DNA of 64,000 bases from Acidobacteriota bacterium (lineage in GTDB: Bacteria > Acidobacteriota > Terriglobia > Terriglobales > SCQP01). Both the position numbers and the translations under genes were made by a program. Of the stretch, positions 26,663-36,608 are shown one piece after another. The stretch is from contig DAIDIE010000019.1 in the NCBI GenBank assembly GCA_027459505.1, forward strand, positions 1-64,000, read 5' to 3'. The notes beneath the pieces were generated by a model. That model did not search any database and was not told the origin of the DNA. It saw nothing but the letters and a program-made list of their open reading frames with translations. Position 1 is the stretch's first letter, and each line of letters starts with the position of its first letter.

Positions 26663-28980
26663 ACGGCGACAGCCTCGGCCTGGAGGGCCTCCTGAAGAGC
26701 GTTTTGCCAAACCTGCTGGACCTCTGTCAATGCGAGCGCAAGGACCGGCTTTTGATTGATCGACACTTCCAGGCGGTCACTACAGGTTTCACCCAAATCC
26801 ATAACCTGCACACCTAAAGGACGCGCCAAAGCCTGAAGCTGTGACAACTTTTCCGGAGTGCAGGAAACCACGACTCGGCTGGCGCTTTCGTCGAAGAGCG
26901 TGAGCAATGGCGATCCGTCGCCGCGCAGATTGACGCGTGCTCCAATCGAGCCTGCACTGGAGCCGTCGCGCTCCACAGGACGCCCCAGCGCGCTCTCCAA
27001 CAGGCAGAACGCCAATCCGCCATCGGAAACATCATGGGCGGATTCCAAAACGCCGGCGGCGATCGCGTTGCGAACGCAGGTCTGCAATGAGCGTTCGCGT
27101 TCCAGGTCGAGAGCGGGCGGCAGTCCCCACGTTTCCCCCACAATGGTGGCGGCAAATTCGGTTGCCCCGAGGCGCTGCAGCGCTTCTTCCGGGGAGAGTT
27201 CGGAAGCGGCGCTGAGCAATACCACGCGATGACCAACAGAGCGGAAGTTGGCCGACATGGGACGAGGTTCTTCTTCGTCTTCGGCGGCGGTCAGAATGCC
27301 GACCACGCCGACAATCGGCGTGGGGTCGATACCCTGTCCCAAGGTCTCGTTGTAGAGGCTGACGTTGCCTCCGGTGATAGGCGTTTCCAGCGCCGCGCAG
27401 GCCTCGCGCAGCCCATCGATTGCCTGCGCGAGTTGCCACATAACTTCCGGCTTTTCAGGATTCCCGAAGTTCAGGCAGTTGGTAGCAGCGACCGGCAGGG
27501 CGCCCGTGCACGCGACATTGCGGGCAGCTTCGGCAATCGCCAATCGCGCTCCCTCCTTCGGCGAGAGGCGGCAATAGCGGCCATTGCCGTCAAGCGCCAT
27601 GGCCAGCGCGCGTTTGGTGCCCTTGATGCGAACCACGCCGGCATCAGCGCCGGGCCCTTCCAGCGTGTTACTGCGCACCATAGTGTCGTACTGTTCGTAG
27701 ACCCAGTGCTTGCTGGCCAGATTGGGAGAGGCGGCCATCCGCAAGAAGGCCTTCTCGGGGCTGATACTGTCCCAGCCGGGTGGTGGATTCATTGCCAGTG
27801 TCCGCGCGGGCTCCCGCTGTGGGCGATGATAGCGGGGCGCCTCGTCGGTCAGAGCGGTGTTGGGGATCTCCGCAACCACTTCGCCGTGATGCTTAATGCG
27901 GAGCAGGCCGTCGCTGGTCACAACACCGACGGTAACCGCGTCCAGCCCCCACTTGCGAAACACCGCAAAAACTTCATCTTCGCGGCCTTTCTCTGCAACC
28001 AGCAGCATGCGTTCCTGGCTTTCACTCAGCATCATCTCGTAGGCGGTCATGCCAGATTCGCGTTGCGGTACGCGGTCCAGGTCCATCTCGATGCCGGTAC
28101 CCGCGCGCCCCCCCATTTCGCAACTGGAGCTAGTGAGACCGGCGGCGCCCATATCCTGTATGCCGACAATCGCGCCGGTTTGCATCGCTTCCAGGCAGGC
28201 TTCCAGCAGCAGCTTTTCCAGAAAGGGATCACCGACCTGCACATTCGGACGCTTGGCTTCGGAAGCCTCGGAAAACTCCTCGCTGGCCATGGTCGCGCCG
28301 TGGATGCCGTCCCGGCCGGTTTTGGCGCCCACGTAGATCACTGGATTGCCAATGCCGCTGGCGCGGCCAAAGAAGAGCTGATCCTGACGCGCCACTCCAA
28401 GCGCAAACGCGTTAACCAGCGGATTGCCGGAGTAGCAGGGATCGAAAACGGTTTCACCGCCGAGGTTGGGGACGCCAAAACAATTGCCGTAATGCGCCAC
28501 GCCGGCCACCACGCCGCTCACAATGGAGTGGTTGCGCGCCAGCGTTTCAGGCGGCGTGTTGCGGGCGCCGGCCTCGAAGGGGCTGAGCGGGCCGAAGCGC
28601 AGCGAATCCATGATGGCGATCGGGCGCGCTCCCATGGTGAACACGTCGCGCAAAATGCCGCCCACACCCGTCGTCGCGCCCTGAAAAGGTTCGACGTAAC
28701 TGGGGTGATTATGCGACTCGATCTTGAAGGCGCAGGCCCAGCCCTCGCCAACATCGATGATGCCGGCGTTTTCGCCCGGCCCCTGCAGAACGTACGGCCC
28801 TTCGGTGGGCAGATTCTTCAACAACACGCGGCTGCTCTTGTAAGAGCAGTGCTCGCTCCACATCACAGAAAAAATTCCCAGCTCAGTAAGGCTTGGGTCG
28901 CGGCCCAGCAGCTTGCGAATCTTCTGAAACTCGTCCGGCGTGAGGCCGTGATCGCGGATTACCTCAGGGGTGATGTTCAT
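26659..28980 (-). CDS. purL: Phosphoribosylformylglycinamidine synthase subunit PurL (small type)
   Basis: 773 residues from ATG 28980, the length of the short PurL that works with separate PurQ and PurS. Blocks seen: [18 protein letters not shown], the ATP site [16 protein letters not shown] with [10 protein letters not shown], and [12 protein letters not shown]. Uses ATP and ammonia from PurQ to turn FGAR into FGAM. A TTG at 29004 that overlaps the purQ stop (TTGA) would add eight residues and is a possible coupled start, but homologues begin near MNITPEVI. It overlaps purF by 4 bases. No purS is visible in the cluster. Confidence 0.95.
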   Translation of the reverse strand: MNITPEVIRDHGLTPDEFQKIRKLLGRDPSLTELGIFSVMWSEHCSYKSSRVLLKNLPTEGPYVLQGPGENAGIIDVGEGWACAFKIESHNHPSYVEPFQGATTGVGGILRDVFTMGARPIAIMDSLRFGPLSPFEAGARNTPPETLARNHSIVSGVVAGVAHYGNCFGVPNLGGETVFDPCYSGNPLVNAFALGVARQDQLFFGRASGIGNPVIYVGAKTGRDGIHGATMASEEFSEASEAKRPNVQVGDPFLEKLLLEACLEAMQTGAIVGIQDMGAAGLTSSSCEMGGRAGTGIEMDLDRVPQRESGMTAYEMMLSESQERMLLVAEKGREDEVFAVFRKWGLDAVTVGVVTSDGLLRIKHHGEVVAEIPNTALTDEAPRYHRPQREPARTLAMNPPPGWDSISPEKAFLRMAASPNLASKHWVYEQYDTMVRSNTLEGPGADAGVVRIKGTKRALAMALDGNGRYCRLSPKEGARLAIAEAARNVACTGALPVAATNCLNFGNPEKPEVMWQLAQAIDGLREACAALETPITGGNVSLYNETLGQGIDPTPIVGVVGILTAAEDEEEPRPMSANFRSVGHRVVLLSAASELSPEEALQRLGATEFAATIVGETWGLPPALDLERERSLQTCVRNAIAAGVLESAHDVSDGGLAFCLLESALGRPVERDGSSAGSIGARVNLRGDGSPLLTLFDESASRVVVSCTPEKLSQLQALARPLGVQVMDLGETCSDRLEVSINQKPVLALALTEVQQVWQNALQEALQAEAVAV

Positions 28981-29000
28981 GTCGCGGGTCTTCTCGAAAA

Positions 29001-29732
29001 TCAAACGCCTTGCGCTGGCGTGTGCAGGCGCGTGGCCGCGCTCAGCACCGGCGCATTGAGCAGCGAGCGCAGAACCGGCAAACCGTCGGCCGAGCCCAGC
29101 CCCGCCTCGACGGCGCGTTCCGGATGCGGCATCAGCCCAACTACGTTGCGGCCCTCATTACAAATGCCGGCGATGTTGTCCACCGAGCCATTAGGGTTTG
29201 AGGCGGGCGTGATCTCGCCTGCCTCATCGCAGTAACGAAACACGACACGCTGCTCGCGTCTGAGGCGCTCCAGGGTTCCGGCGTCGGCAAAATAGTTTCC
29301 CTCGCCGTGAGCGATGGGAATGCGGAGCACTTGGCCCGGTTGGCAGGCGTTGGTGGCGATCGTGTCCGTAGTCTCCACGCGCAGGTGGACTTGCCGGCAG
29401 GCGAAGCGCAGGCCGGCATTACGCAGCAAAGCGCCGGGCAGCAGCCCACTTTCGCAGAGAATCTGGAAGCCGTTACAAATGCCGAGAACAGGGTTGCCAT
29501 CGCGGGCGAAGCGTTGCAGCGCCGTCATCACCGGCGAAAAGCGCGCAATTGCGCCGGTACGCAGGTAATCGCCATAGCTAAACCCGCCGGGCAAAATGAT
29601 GGCTTCCGCGCCCCGCAGATCGGTGGAATCATGCCAGATCGCCACGGCCTCCTGGCCAAGCACCTTCTCGGCGGCATAGAGGGCGTCGTGGTCGCAATTG
29701 CTTCCGGGGAATACTACTACGCCAATCTTCAT
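29001..29732 (-). CDS. purQ: Phosphoribosylformylglycinamidine synthase subunit PurQ
   Basis: 243 residues from ATG 29732 ([16 protein letters not shown]). Class I glutamine amidotransferase: nucleophile Cys86 in [11 protein letters not shown] and the His/Glu pair in [10 protein letters not shown] near the end. Supplies ammonia to PurL. First gene of purQ-purL-purF on the minus strand. The frame is open 27 codons further upstream, but the family start and composition favour 29732. Confidence 0.95.
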   Translation of the reverse strand: MKIGVVVFPGSNCDHDALYAAEKVLGQEAVAIWHDSTDLRGAEAIILPGGFSYGDYLRTGAIARFSPVMTALQRFARDGNPVLGICNGFQILCESGLLPGALLRNAGLRFACRQVHLRVETTDTIATNACQPGQVLRIPIAHGEGNYFADAGTLERLRREQRVVFRYCDEAGEITPASNPNGSVDNIAGICNEGRNVVGLMPHPERAVEAGLGSADGLPVLRSLLNAPVLSAATRLHTPAQGV

Positions 29733-30034
29733 AAAAGACCAAAGGCGGAACAAAATCTTCGTTGGCCACTGCCGGCTGGCGCCCGCCAGCTTCACGATCA
29801 AATCTCGCAGCAACTAAATCTCGCAGAAACGGCCTGCCCAGAGACACTACAGCCGTGCGCCGCAAATGGGGCAAGAGTACCTGAAATCAGCTTCGGCTTC
29901 GCAGGTGTATGGTCCTCTCCGGGAGGACGAATTCGATCGCTCGAGGATGTCTCTATTTTACTACGGCAGTTTACAGCCTGCAGTTTACGGCCTGTAGTTG
30001 AGCCGGGCGGCGCTTCTGGAGTTAGCATTTGGCC
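29733..30034. other. Divergent upstream region of purQ and the LOG-family gene
   Basis: 302 bases without a gene. On the purQ side there is an 11-base direct repeat AAATCTCGCAG at 29800-29810 and 29816-29826 (period 16) and a tight hairpin GCTGGCG-CC-CGCCAGC at 29775-29790. They could be operator and leader structure for purQLF, but no known purine regulator site or riboswitch is recognised. Near 29965-30000 a short imperfect repeat of CAGTTTACAGCCTG / CAGTTTACGGCCTG is seen. Confidence 0.4.
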
Positions 30035-30622
30035 ATGCGACGAATCTGCGTGTTCTGCGGGTCCAATGCCGGGCGCCGCCCCGCCTATAGCGCTGCCGCC
30101 AGACGCTTGGGGCAGCTGCTGGCGGAACAGAGGCTCGGGCTGGTCTACGGCGGCGGCAAGGTGGGGCTGATGGGCGCCGTTGCCGACGCCGCCCTGGCGG
30201 CGGGCGGGCAAGTGATTGGGGTAATCCCAAGAATGCTGATGGATTTGGAAGTTGGCCACCGCGGCCTAACCACGTTGCACGTCGTGGGCAGCATGCATGA
30301 ACGCAAGGCCCTGATGGAGGAGCTCTCGGACGGCTTCATCGCTCTACCGGGAGGGTTCGGCACCTTTGAGGAATTTTGCGAGATCCTGACCTGGGCACAG
30401 CTTGGCATTCACCGCAAGCCTTGCGCTCTGGTCAATATCGAGGGGTATTACGATCCTCTGATCGCGCTGTTTGATCGCGCCGTGGAGGAAGGTCTTTTGA
30501 AAGAGAACAACCGGCGGCTGGTGATCGCGGGCGAAGATGCCGATAGTGTCTTAGACCGCCTGTTGACCATGGCAGTGCCTCCGCAGGCGGAGGCGAAATG
30601 GATTACTCCCGGGCAGGTTTAG
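30035..30622 (+). CDS. LOG family protein (TIGR00730-type nucleotide phosphoribohydrolase-like)
   Basis: 195 residues from ATG 30035 (RRICVFCGSNAGRRP). An in-frame TTG at 30029 has better spacing to GGAG (30018-30021) and adds two residues; either start is possible. The Rossmann-like core has LVYGGGKVGLMG, and the family motif P-G-G-F-G-T-F-E-E with M-H-E-R-K upstream is complete. Such enzymes release adenine from cytokinin riboside monophosphates or AMP-like nucleotides. Followed by a cupin gene 41 bases downstream, same strand, a likely operon. Confidence 0.9.
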   Translation: MRRICVFCGSNAGRRPAYSAAARRLGQLLAEQRLGLVYGGGKVGLMGAVADAALAAGGQVIGVIPRMLMDLEVGHRGLTTLHVVGSMHERKALMEELSDGFIALPGGFGTFEEFCEILTWAQLGIHRKPCALVNIEGYYDPLIALFDRAVEEGLLKENNRRLVIAGEDADSVLDRLLTMAVPPQAEAKWITPGQV

Positions 30623-30663
30623 CCGCTTGCTTCGGACCGCAAGGGAGTCAGGTCACGACGACT

Positions 30664-31017
30664 ATGCCGAACGCTACTTTGTTCAATCTGGTGGAAGAAA
30701 TTACCGCCCTGCGCAAGCAGCCGGCCGCCAACGGGCGCAGCTCGAAGGTGTTGGCCAACACCGGCAATCTGCGCATTATTCTCATGCTTCTGCAGGCGGG
30801 TGCACAACTTCCCGAACACACCGCGGCCGGACCCGTTCAGGTGCAGGTAATGAAGGGCGCGCTACGGATGGGCGTGAATGAAGAGCGTTTCGAGGTGGGC
30901 GCCGGGCAGTCGCTGGTGATTGAAGCCGGTGCGCGGCATAGCGTGGAAGCGACGGAAGCGACTGCAGTCCTGCTTACCATGGCGCTGCCCGCCGGGGCGG
31001 CTCCCGGCGAACACTAA
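30664..31017 (+). CDS. Small cupin-domain protein
   Basis: 117 residues from ATG 30664 (MPNATLFNLVEEI). The single cupin barrel shows the pattern G-x5-H-T (QLPEHTAAGPVQVQVMKG) and a second block GAGQSLVIEAGARHSVEA with the last metal ligand His. One His of the usual first-motif HxH is replaced, so metal binding may be weak. Upstream AAGGGAGTCAGG could serve as ribosome binding site. The frame is open 22 codons further upstream but overlaps the LOG gene. Function unknown. Confidence 0.78.
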   Translation: MPNATLFNLVEEITALRKQPAANGRSSKVLANTGNLRIILMLLQAGAQLPEHTAAGPVQVQVMKGALRMGVNEERFEVGAGQSLVIEAGARHSVEATEATAVLLTMALPAGAAPGEH

Positions 31018-31028
31018 AAGCTGGGCGC

Positions 31029-31586
31029 TCAGGACAAAGCCGCGGGCGCGTCCATGAAACGTTGTTCGTGCTGCAGCAGCCAGCGCTTGGCATTCAATCC
31101 TCCCGGTGCGCTGTAGCCTCCAGGGCGGCCATTTGCGGCCACCACCCGGTGACAGGGTATGACTACGGCAAGGCGGTTGCGGGCGTTGGCCGTCCCAGTG
31201 GCGCGCACAGCGCGCGGGTTTCCAGCCATGGCAGCCAGTTCACCGTAGCTGACCGTTGTGCCATAGGGGATGTGCAACATCGTCTTCCAGACATGCCGGT
31301 AAAAAGCCGGCCCTCGCCAGTCAATCTCCAGATCGAAGACCCGCCGATGGCCGGCAAAATACTCCCGAAGCTGTACCCGGTAGGGCTGGGTCTGTTCCAT
31401 CGAGCTAATCGCCCCCGGCGGGGGCAGTTCTGAAAAAGAAACCACGCGCAAGCCCAGTTCACCGCCGCAAATCAGCATCGGGCCAAGAGGGGTCTGCAGG
31501 CTGGAGTAAAACAACAGCTCAGGTCCGGGTGCAGCGGCTGGCGAACGGAAATCCCTTGCGAGGCTGGGGCGTACCGCGGACTTCAT
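31029..31586 (-). CDS. ogt: Methylated-DNA--protein-cysteine methyltransferase
   Basis: 185 residues. The suicide alkyl-acceptor motif is P144-C145-H146-R147-V, preceded by the DNA-binding helix part (YGTTVSYGELAAMAGNPRAV with RATGTANARN). It moves methyl groups from O6-methylguanine to its own Cys145. It is the third gene of a minus-strand set with an AlkA-like glycosylase 9 bases upstream; both deal with DNA alkylation, which supports the calls. The first 20 residues are poorly conserved and may be an extension. Confidence 0.92.
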   Translation of the reverse strand: MKSAVRPSLARDFRSPAAAPGPELLFYSSLQTPLGPMLICGGELGLRVVSFSELPPPGAISSMEQTQPYRVQLREYFAGHRRVFDLEIDWRGPAFYRHVWKTMLHIPYGTTVSYGELAAMAGNPRAVRATGTANARNRLAVVIPCHRVVAANGRPGGYSAPGGLNAKRWLLQHEQRFMDAPAALS

Positions 31587-31595
31587 TGCGTCAGT

Positions 31596-32492
31596 CTACG
31601 CCAGGTTGGGGCCAGCCGGCGCGTCCTGGGCGGCGGCGAGGCAGTACAGAGCGGCGTAACCGCGCCAGGGCGCGAGCTGAGCCCAGCGTCGTTGCAACTG
31701 TGGCGCGAGGGGCCGCTGCCGTAGAACGTAACGGCGCTGAACCGCGAGTTGCAAGTCGCGATTGTAGGCGGGCATGACATCCGGGTCCGGGAGGCTGCGC
31801 CACAGAGCCTCCGAGGCCGCGCCCAGCCCCACCCCGGGAATTCGCAGCAGATGTTCCAGAGCCGCGGGTGGGTCAACGATCGCTTGTCCCGTTGCTGCCG
31901 ATGCCGCAGCCACCAGCGTCTCGGCCATTGTGACGGGGACGTCCAGATCGCCGGCCAGGCGGCGCGGGGAAAGCACTCGCAAATGGAGTGGTGGCGGATA
32001 GCTTCGGTAAGTACTGCCTTCGAATTGAACAGCGCGCCCGTGGAGCTCCAGCAGGCGTGAGCGCAACACCAAGGCCTGGGCGGGCGACCGGCGCTGCTCC
32101 AGAAGGGACTCCAGCAACGCTTCATAAAGGCTGGGCGACAGGGTTCGCTTTAAGCCATACAACGGCTCCAGTACAGAACGCAGGCCCGCGTCGCGGCCGA
32201 GCACGGCATAGCAACTCTCCAGTGCGACGGGAGTGGAAAACATTCGCTCCAGCAGTTGGCTGGTCGCCATGGCTGCCTCGCCGCTCACCACGGGGGGGCT
32301 GGTCTTCCAGCGCAACTCACAGCCCGGGGCGCCGGCTTGGTGCTGGCAGCTCAGGCGCAGCAACACCGGGCCAGAAGGAAGCTCCAGCAGGCGCCGGTAT
32401 TCGCGCCCTTTCCAGTAATGCGGCGGACCGCTGCGCAGGGTCCGGGTGGAGAGTTCGAAGTCGTAAGGCGCGGTGACCCGCAGAAGCGGCAT
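31596..32492 (-). CDS. alkA: AlkA-type DNA-3-methyladenine glycosylase (HhH-GPD)
   Basis: 298 residues. The C-terminal part has the helix-hairpin-helix LEHLLRIPGVGLGAASEALW (about 212-231) followed after 15 residues by N-R-D246-L-Q-L-A-V-Q, where Asp246 fits the catalytic Asp. The N-terminal 80 residues form the AlkA-like beta domain. Removes alkylated bases. Four bases separate it from the DUF421 gene upstream and nine from ogt downstream, so the three are probably one transcript. Confidence 0.82.
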   Translation of the reverse strand: MPLLRVTAPYDFELSTRTLRSGPPHYWKGREYRRLLELPSGPVLLRLSCQHQAGAPGCELRWKTSPPVVSGEAAMATSQLLERMFSTPVALESCYAVLGRDAGLRSVLEPLYGLKRTLSPSLYEALLESLLEQRRSPAQALVLRSRLLELHGRAVQFEGSTYRSYPPPLHLRVLSPRRLAGDLDVPVTMAETLVAAASAATGQAIVDPPAALEHLLRIPGVGLGAASEALWRSLPDPDVMPAYNRDLQLAVQRRYVLRQRPLAPQLQRRWAQLAPWRGYAALYCLAAAQDAPAGPNLA

Positions 32493-32496
32493 AGCG

Positions 32497-33033
32497 TTAC
32501 TGATGCTTGTTCAGGAAGCGAATGTGGCGGTGAGGCTGTTGAGACGGAACGATGTCATCGCGCTTGAGCACGCTGATGCTGCCATCCATCTCCAGCACCG
32601 CCAAAGAGACGTCGCCGATGTTGGCGACCCCGTGCTCGCGCAGAGCTGCCAAGAGCGCTTCCCGCGTGACCCCCTCGCGCTTGAGGTGAGTTTCAATCAC
32701 TTCTCCCCGCCGGATCAGCAGCGTGGGCGTTCCCAACAGCCAGCGCCGGGCGCCGCGGTGGCGAAAAACATAGCGGCTGATGAGCAGGTTCAGGCCAAAT
32801 AAGCTGGCCGCGGCCACAATCCCGCCGGACAGGCTCGTATCCGGCCCGGTCATCGCGTTCTGCACCGCATTGGAGATCAGCAGCAGCAGAACCAGGTCAA
32901 ACGCCGTCATCTGCCCGATCTCGCGCTTTCCCATCAGGCGAAAGCCGGTGAGCATGACGGCATAGACCACCGAGCAGCGAACCAGAATTTCGAGCAAGAC
33001 GTGGGGCGAAGTCCACATGCCGACGCCGATCAT
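32497..33033 (-). CDS. DUF421 (YetF-like) membrane protein
   Basis: 178 residues. Three membrane helices at the N-terminus (about 10-28, 42-60, 66-84), with the family markers G-F-R-L-M-G-K-R-E-I-G-Q-M and DLVLLLLISNAVQNAM, then a cytosolic domain with LLIRRGEVIETHLKREG and MDGSISVLKRDD. Function in the family is not settled. First gene of the DUF421-alkA-ogt set; promoter should lie in 33034-33179, divergent from the chemoreceptor. Confidence 0.88.
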   Translation of the reverse strand: MIGVGMWTSPHVLLEILVRCSVVYAVMLTGFRLMGKREIGQMTAFDLVLLLLISNAVQNAMTGPDTSLSGGIVAAASLFGLNLLISRYVFRHRGARRWLLGTPTLLIRRGEVIETHLKREGVTREALLAALREHGVANIGDVSLAVLEMDGSISVLKRDDIVPSQQPHRHIRFLNKHQ

Positions 33034-33179
33034 AACAAACCAGGCAGTTGAAACGAAAATGAATCTGTTTCACGGCGCCTCGCGGTCTGGTCTGTGACAG
33101 CTTGGTAACAGCATGCGTTGACCACTATCTCTCGCCGCCCCGCGCAAGTCATGCTGAAAGCGGACACACCAAAAGAGAC

Positions 33180-35000
33180 ATGCGCATGTTATCCCGCTTT
33201 CATACCTCACTCCGCGCCAAATTGCTGCTGGCGGTGGGCATTTTGGCGTTCGCCGCGATCGGACTGGTGGCTTTCAGCGTGCACGTGGTGCACAGCTTGC
33301 GGCAACGCATCAACCTGATGGTGCAGCGCAACACACAGCGGCTGGTGCTGAGCAGCCGCATGCAGTTCTACCTGCAATCGGCGGATCACTACCTGCAGGA
33401 CATGTTGATTGAGGATCAACCCGCGGCTCGCAACCAGGATGCCCGTGAGATCGATTCCGACTATCGCGAGGTGGTGAAAGGCTATCTCCGTCTGCGCAAG
33501 CTCTCCGACGCCGCTAGCGCGCCACGATTGACCGAGTTTGGCGACGACTTTGCTCAGTACCAGAGTGTCGCCCTGGATGTGCAGGCGGCGCTGGTGAAAA
33601 AGAATAAGCCGCTCGCGGTTGGGCTCTCGCGGTCGGGGCGCGAACTGTTCAGCGACGCCAACCTGGCGCTGCGGCAGATTCAGGCCAGAAACGACCGGCG
33701 GCTGCGCGAAGAAAATCAGGAAGTGGCGCAGGTCGCCCACCGCACCGCGCTTTCGCTCTACGGCTTCAGCCTGCTGGCGATCGGCCTGAGCCTGGCCGTC
33801 GCCTACTTGCTGGTCAGCCGCGTGGTGCGAGCGTTGCGCGCCATCATGGAACGCATACGCGATATCGCCCAGGGGGAGGGTGACCTTACCCGGCGCTTGC
33901 CGGTGCTTGGCGCAGACGAACTGGGCCAACTGAGTGGCTGGTTTAATCGCTTTATGGAACACCTGCATGGGTTGATTGCCAGCGTGGCGGGCAGTACGGA
34001 GCGCCTGGCGTGCTCCAGCGAGGAAATCTCGGCGGCCACCCAGCAGCAAGCCGATGGCGCCGAGCGGCAGAGCGAGCAGGCGCGGCGGGTGCGGGTAAGC
34101 ATGGGCTCGATTGCCGCGACCGTGAGCGAGGTACAGAATCGCTCCCATGCGGCCGTGGATACGGCGCGGCAGGCGCGCGAAACCGCTCAGCACGGCGCCC
34201 AGATCATTGCCGGAGCGCTGCTGCAAAGCCAATCCATGGCGGAGATGGTGAGCGCTGTGGCGGGCCAGGTCAGCGACCTGGAGCGCAATTCCTCGCAAAT
34301 CGGCGAAATCGTCGGCTTGATCAACGAGATCGCCGAACAGATTCAGTTGCTGGCGCTCAATGCCGCGATCGAGGCCGCCCGTGCCGGGGAACACGGGCGT
34401 GGTTTCGGAGTGGTTGCGGACGAAGTGCGGCGGCTTGCCGACCGTACCCGCGGGGCCACCCGCGAGATCACCCGGACAGTGCAAAAAATTCAGGGAGAGA
34501 CACTGGCGGCGGCGCAAACCATCCACGAGGGCTCATTGCAGATTGAACGCCAGGCGGCGGAGACGGTCAACGCGGGGGAAGCGCTGCAGCGGATTGTCAC
34601 CATGACCGAGCAGTTGAGCCGTTCCATTGAAGGCGTCAACACCCTGATGGTGCGGCAGTCGCAGGATACCGACGAGGTCAACGCCAATACGGAGAGTATT
34701 GCGCAAGTGGCGCGCGAGTTTGCCGGTGGAGCGCAGCAATCAGCGCGAGCTTGTCAGGAACTCTCCAGGCTGGCTCACGAGTTGCAAAGCGTGGTTGGAC
34801 AGTTCCGTCTCAGCGAAGAAACGGACACCACGGCGATCTCCGGTGCGGACAGCGACGCGAATGAGCCGCTATCGCGCCTGCGCATGCAGGCTGCGGCGGA
34901 ACCCACATTCTCCGGGGCCGCCGATAGTGATGCCCGGCAATTCGAAATGGCCGAAGGTGGAGAGCGGATGAGCGAGCCGGCCGGAATGGTTTCGCTATAA
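33180..35000 (+). CDS. Methyl-accepting chemotaxis protein
   Basis: 606 residues from ATG 33180. Two membrane helices (about 12-34 and 193-214) flank a helical periplasmic sensor domain of about 160 residues, then a HAMP domain ([20 protein letters not shown]) and a long coiled-coil signalling domain. The hairpin tip is [20 protein letters not shown] with [12 protein letters not shown]; the usual Thr-Asn after E-Q is Ile-Gln here. The ligand is unknown. No chemotaxis genes lie nearby, so it is an orphan receptor. The C-terminal 50 residues are acidic and unstructured. Confidence 0.93.
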   Translation: MRMLSRFHTSLRAKLLLAVGILAFAAIGLVAFSVHVVHSLRQRINLMVQRNTQRLVLSSRMQFYLQSADHYLQDMLIEDQPAARNQDAREIDSDYREVVKGYLRLRKLSDAASAPRLTEFGDDFAQYQSVALDVQAALVKKNKPLAVGLSRSGRELFSDANLALRQIQARNDRRLREENQEVAQVAHRTALSLYGFSLLAIGLSLAVAYLLVSRVVRALRAIMERIRDIAQGEGDLTRRLPVLGADELGQLSGWFNRFMEHLHGLIASVAGSTERLACSSEEISAATQQQADGAERQSEQARRVRVSMGSIAATVSEVQNRSHAAVDTARQARETAQHGAQIIAGALLQSQSMAEMVSAVAGQVSDLERNSSQIGEIVGLINEIAEQIQLLALNAAIEAARAGEHGRGFGVVADEVRRLADRTRGATREITRTVQKIQGETLAAAQTIHEGSLQIERQAAETVNAGEALQRIVTMTEQLSRSIEGVNTLMVRQSQDTDEVNANTESIAQVAREFAGGAQQSARACQELSRLAHELQSVVGQFRLSEETDTTAISGADSDANEPLSRLRMQAAAEPTFSGAADSDARQFEMAEGGERMSEPAGMVSL

Positions 35001-35017
35001 CCCGTCGCTCCCATCCG

Positions 35018-35109
35018 CGAGCTGCGGACAGGGCTCGGCGCCACGCGGCGTGACTTTGGCCGGGTTGCGCCGGATAGTGAAGCGGGTGCAGTAAAAGCGG
35101 CCGTGCCGC
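35018..35109. repeat. Dispersed intergenic element, copy A
   Basis: Ends with the hairpin GCGGC-CGT-GCCGC (35097-35109). The 30 bases before it (GAAGCGGGTG then AGTAAAAGCGG) match copy B at 37330-37361 almost base for base. Located between the convergent chemoreceptor and CDF genes, so it may also act as a terminator. Confidence 0.7.
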
Positions 35110-35140
35110 ACCGCTAGCCCGGCGTTCGCGGACGCACCGT

Positions 35141-36076
35141 TTAGGCCATGTGGTGCGGCGGCGTCACGGGAATCACGCAGCCGTGCTGGACTTCGCATTC
35201 CGCGCTTTCAAACTGTATGGTGGTGTGCAGAATGCGATAGCGTTTGCTTAAAAGTTGCCGGCAACTCGCCAGAATCGCGCCGCTTTCCGAAGGCGGAATA
35301 TCGTCAATCTGGATGTGCGCGCTCAGGGCATGGGATTTCGAGGCCAGGCTCCAGATATGCAGGTCGTGAACACTGCGAACACCGGGAATAGACTCCAGCG
35401 CATGACAGACCTCATCAGCATCCACCCCGCGTGGCGTCGCCTCCAGCAGAATGTTGACGGTATCGAGCAACACGCCCCAACTGGACCACAGGATGAAGGC
35501 CGCGATCAGTAAAGAAAGCAGCGGATCAATGATGTCGCGGCCAGTCCAGCGGATCAGCAGCGCTCCCACCACCACCAGGGCGGTGGAGACGGCATCGCCC
35601 AGCATGTGAAGAAAGGCGGCGCGCATGTTGACATCCGCTTGCCGGTGACTACCGCTGGGATGCAGCAGGAAGGCGATTCCCGTATTAAGAACCACCCCCG
35701 CCGCCGCTACCGCCAGCATGGGCCCGGTATGCACCTGCGAGGGATAACGCAGACGCGCCAAGGCGTTCCAGATAATGACGCAGGTCAGTCCGCCGAGGGT
35801 CAGAACATTTAGAAAGGCGGCCAGCACGCCGGCACGATGGAAGCCATAGGTGCGGGAGGCGTCGGGCGGCTTCGCTTGCAGATACACGCCCAGCCAGCTC
35901 AACAGGAGAGCCAAAAAATCTGTGAGGTTATGGCCGGCTTCGGAAATCAGGGCGAGAGAGTGGCTCCATAAACCCGTTAGGAATGCCGCCAGCACATACA
36001 GCAACGTCAATGCCGCGCTCAGGATCAGGATTTGGCGTTCACGTCCGGGCTGATTCAGTGATCCGTGAATGTGCAC
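35141..36076 (-). CDS. Cation diffusion facilitator (CDF) metal transporter
   Basis: 311 residues, six membrane helices. Metal sites in helices II and V are present: H49-N-L-T-D53 in ISEAGHNLTDFLAL and H-M-L-G-D in FLHMLGDAVSTAL. The cytosolic C-terminal domain (from about 215) has SVHDLHIWSLASKSHALSAH, a classic CDF dimer and metal-binding part. Exports zinc or a similar divalent cation by proton exchange. A two-helix membrane protein gene lies 30 bases upstream on the same strand. Confidence 0.93.
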   Translation of the reverse strand: MHIHGSLNQPGRERQILILSAALTLLYVLAAFLTGLWSHSLALISEAGHNLTDFLALLLSWLGVYLQAKPPDASRTYGFHRAGVLAAFLNVLTLGGLTCVIIWNALARLRYPSQVHTGPMLAVAAAGVVLNTGIAFLLHPSGSHRQADVNMRAAFLHMLGDAVSTALVVVGALLIRWTGRDIIDPLLSLLIAAFILWSSWGVLLDTVNILLEATPRGVDADEVCHALESIPGVRSVHDLHIWSLASKSHALSAHIQIDDIPPSESGAILASCRQLLSKRYRILHTTIQFESAECEVQHGCVIPVTPPHHMA

Positions 36077-36106
36077 TTAGACCTCGACGGGAAAGCGGCG
36101 AAGGGC

Positions 36107-36565
36107 TCAGCTTCCGGAACTGTTGCCGCCTTGCAGGGCGCGCCAAAACGAAGTCAGCCCGAAGTAGGCAAACAAAAGGGCAAATCCCCATTCAATCTTG
36201 AACAAGTTGCTGTGCAGCGCCGGCCAGGAGGAATCGCGCCCAACAGCATGCAAATGATGCCAATCGATGAGACCATGAACCGCGAAGAGAATCGAAAGGA
36301 CCAAAAAAAACAGTCCCAGACCCTGCAGCAGCATCTGGCGGAGCAGCAGGAACTGCGGCCGCAGCCAGCCGCCCAGCAGCGCGGACGTGGCACGCAGCAG
36401 CCGCCGCCAAAGCGGCACCGGCCGCGCCGCAACTCGCAGAGCCCCCGGCGAAGGCTCCGTAGGAGCTATGGCGGAGGGGCTTGTCTGTGGTGAAACCCCG
36501 GTACGACGCCCTTCCCGCACGGCAACTCCCGCGGCTCGCCCGATTTTGGCTCCCCAGGAACTCAT
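36107..36565 (-). CDS. Hypothetical two-helix membrane protein
   Basis: 152 residues from ATG 36565. The first 50 are basic and rich in Pro/Ser/Ala; then two hydrophobic segments (about 79-97 and 124-140) separated by a short loop with IDWHHLHAVGRD. No family recognised. It ends 30 bases before the CDF gene, so it is likely co-transcribed with the metal transporter. The His-rich loop would suit metal contact, but that is inference. Confidence 0.6.
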   Translation of the reverse strand: MSSWGAKIGRAAGVAVREGRRTGVSPQTSPSAIAPTEPSPGALRVAARPVPLWRRLLRATSALLGGWLRPQFLLLRQMLLQGLGLFFLVLSILFAVHGLIDWHHLHAVGRDSSWPALHSNLFKIEWGFALLFAYFGLTSFWRALQGGNSSGS

Positions 36566-36608
36566 GGGCCTAGTTTAACAGGGCCAAATCGCGGAGTTGG
36601 AGCGGGCT

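Noticed and set aside
27229..29235. Plus-strand frame of 668 codons opposite purL
   Set aside because: Shadow of purL; no domain, shuffled composition.
29733..29830. Purine riboswitch upstream of purQ
   Set aside because: None of the conserved purine-aptamer loops is recognisable; only a short hairpin and a direct repeat are seen.
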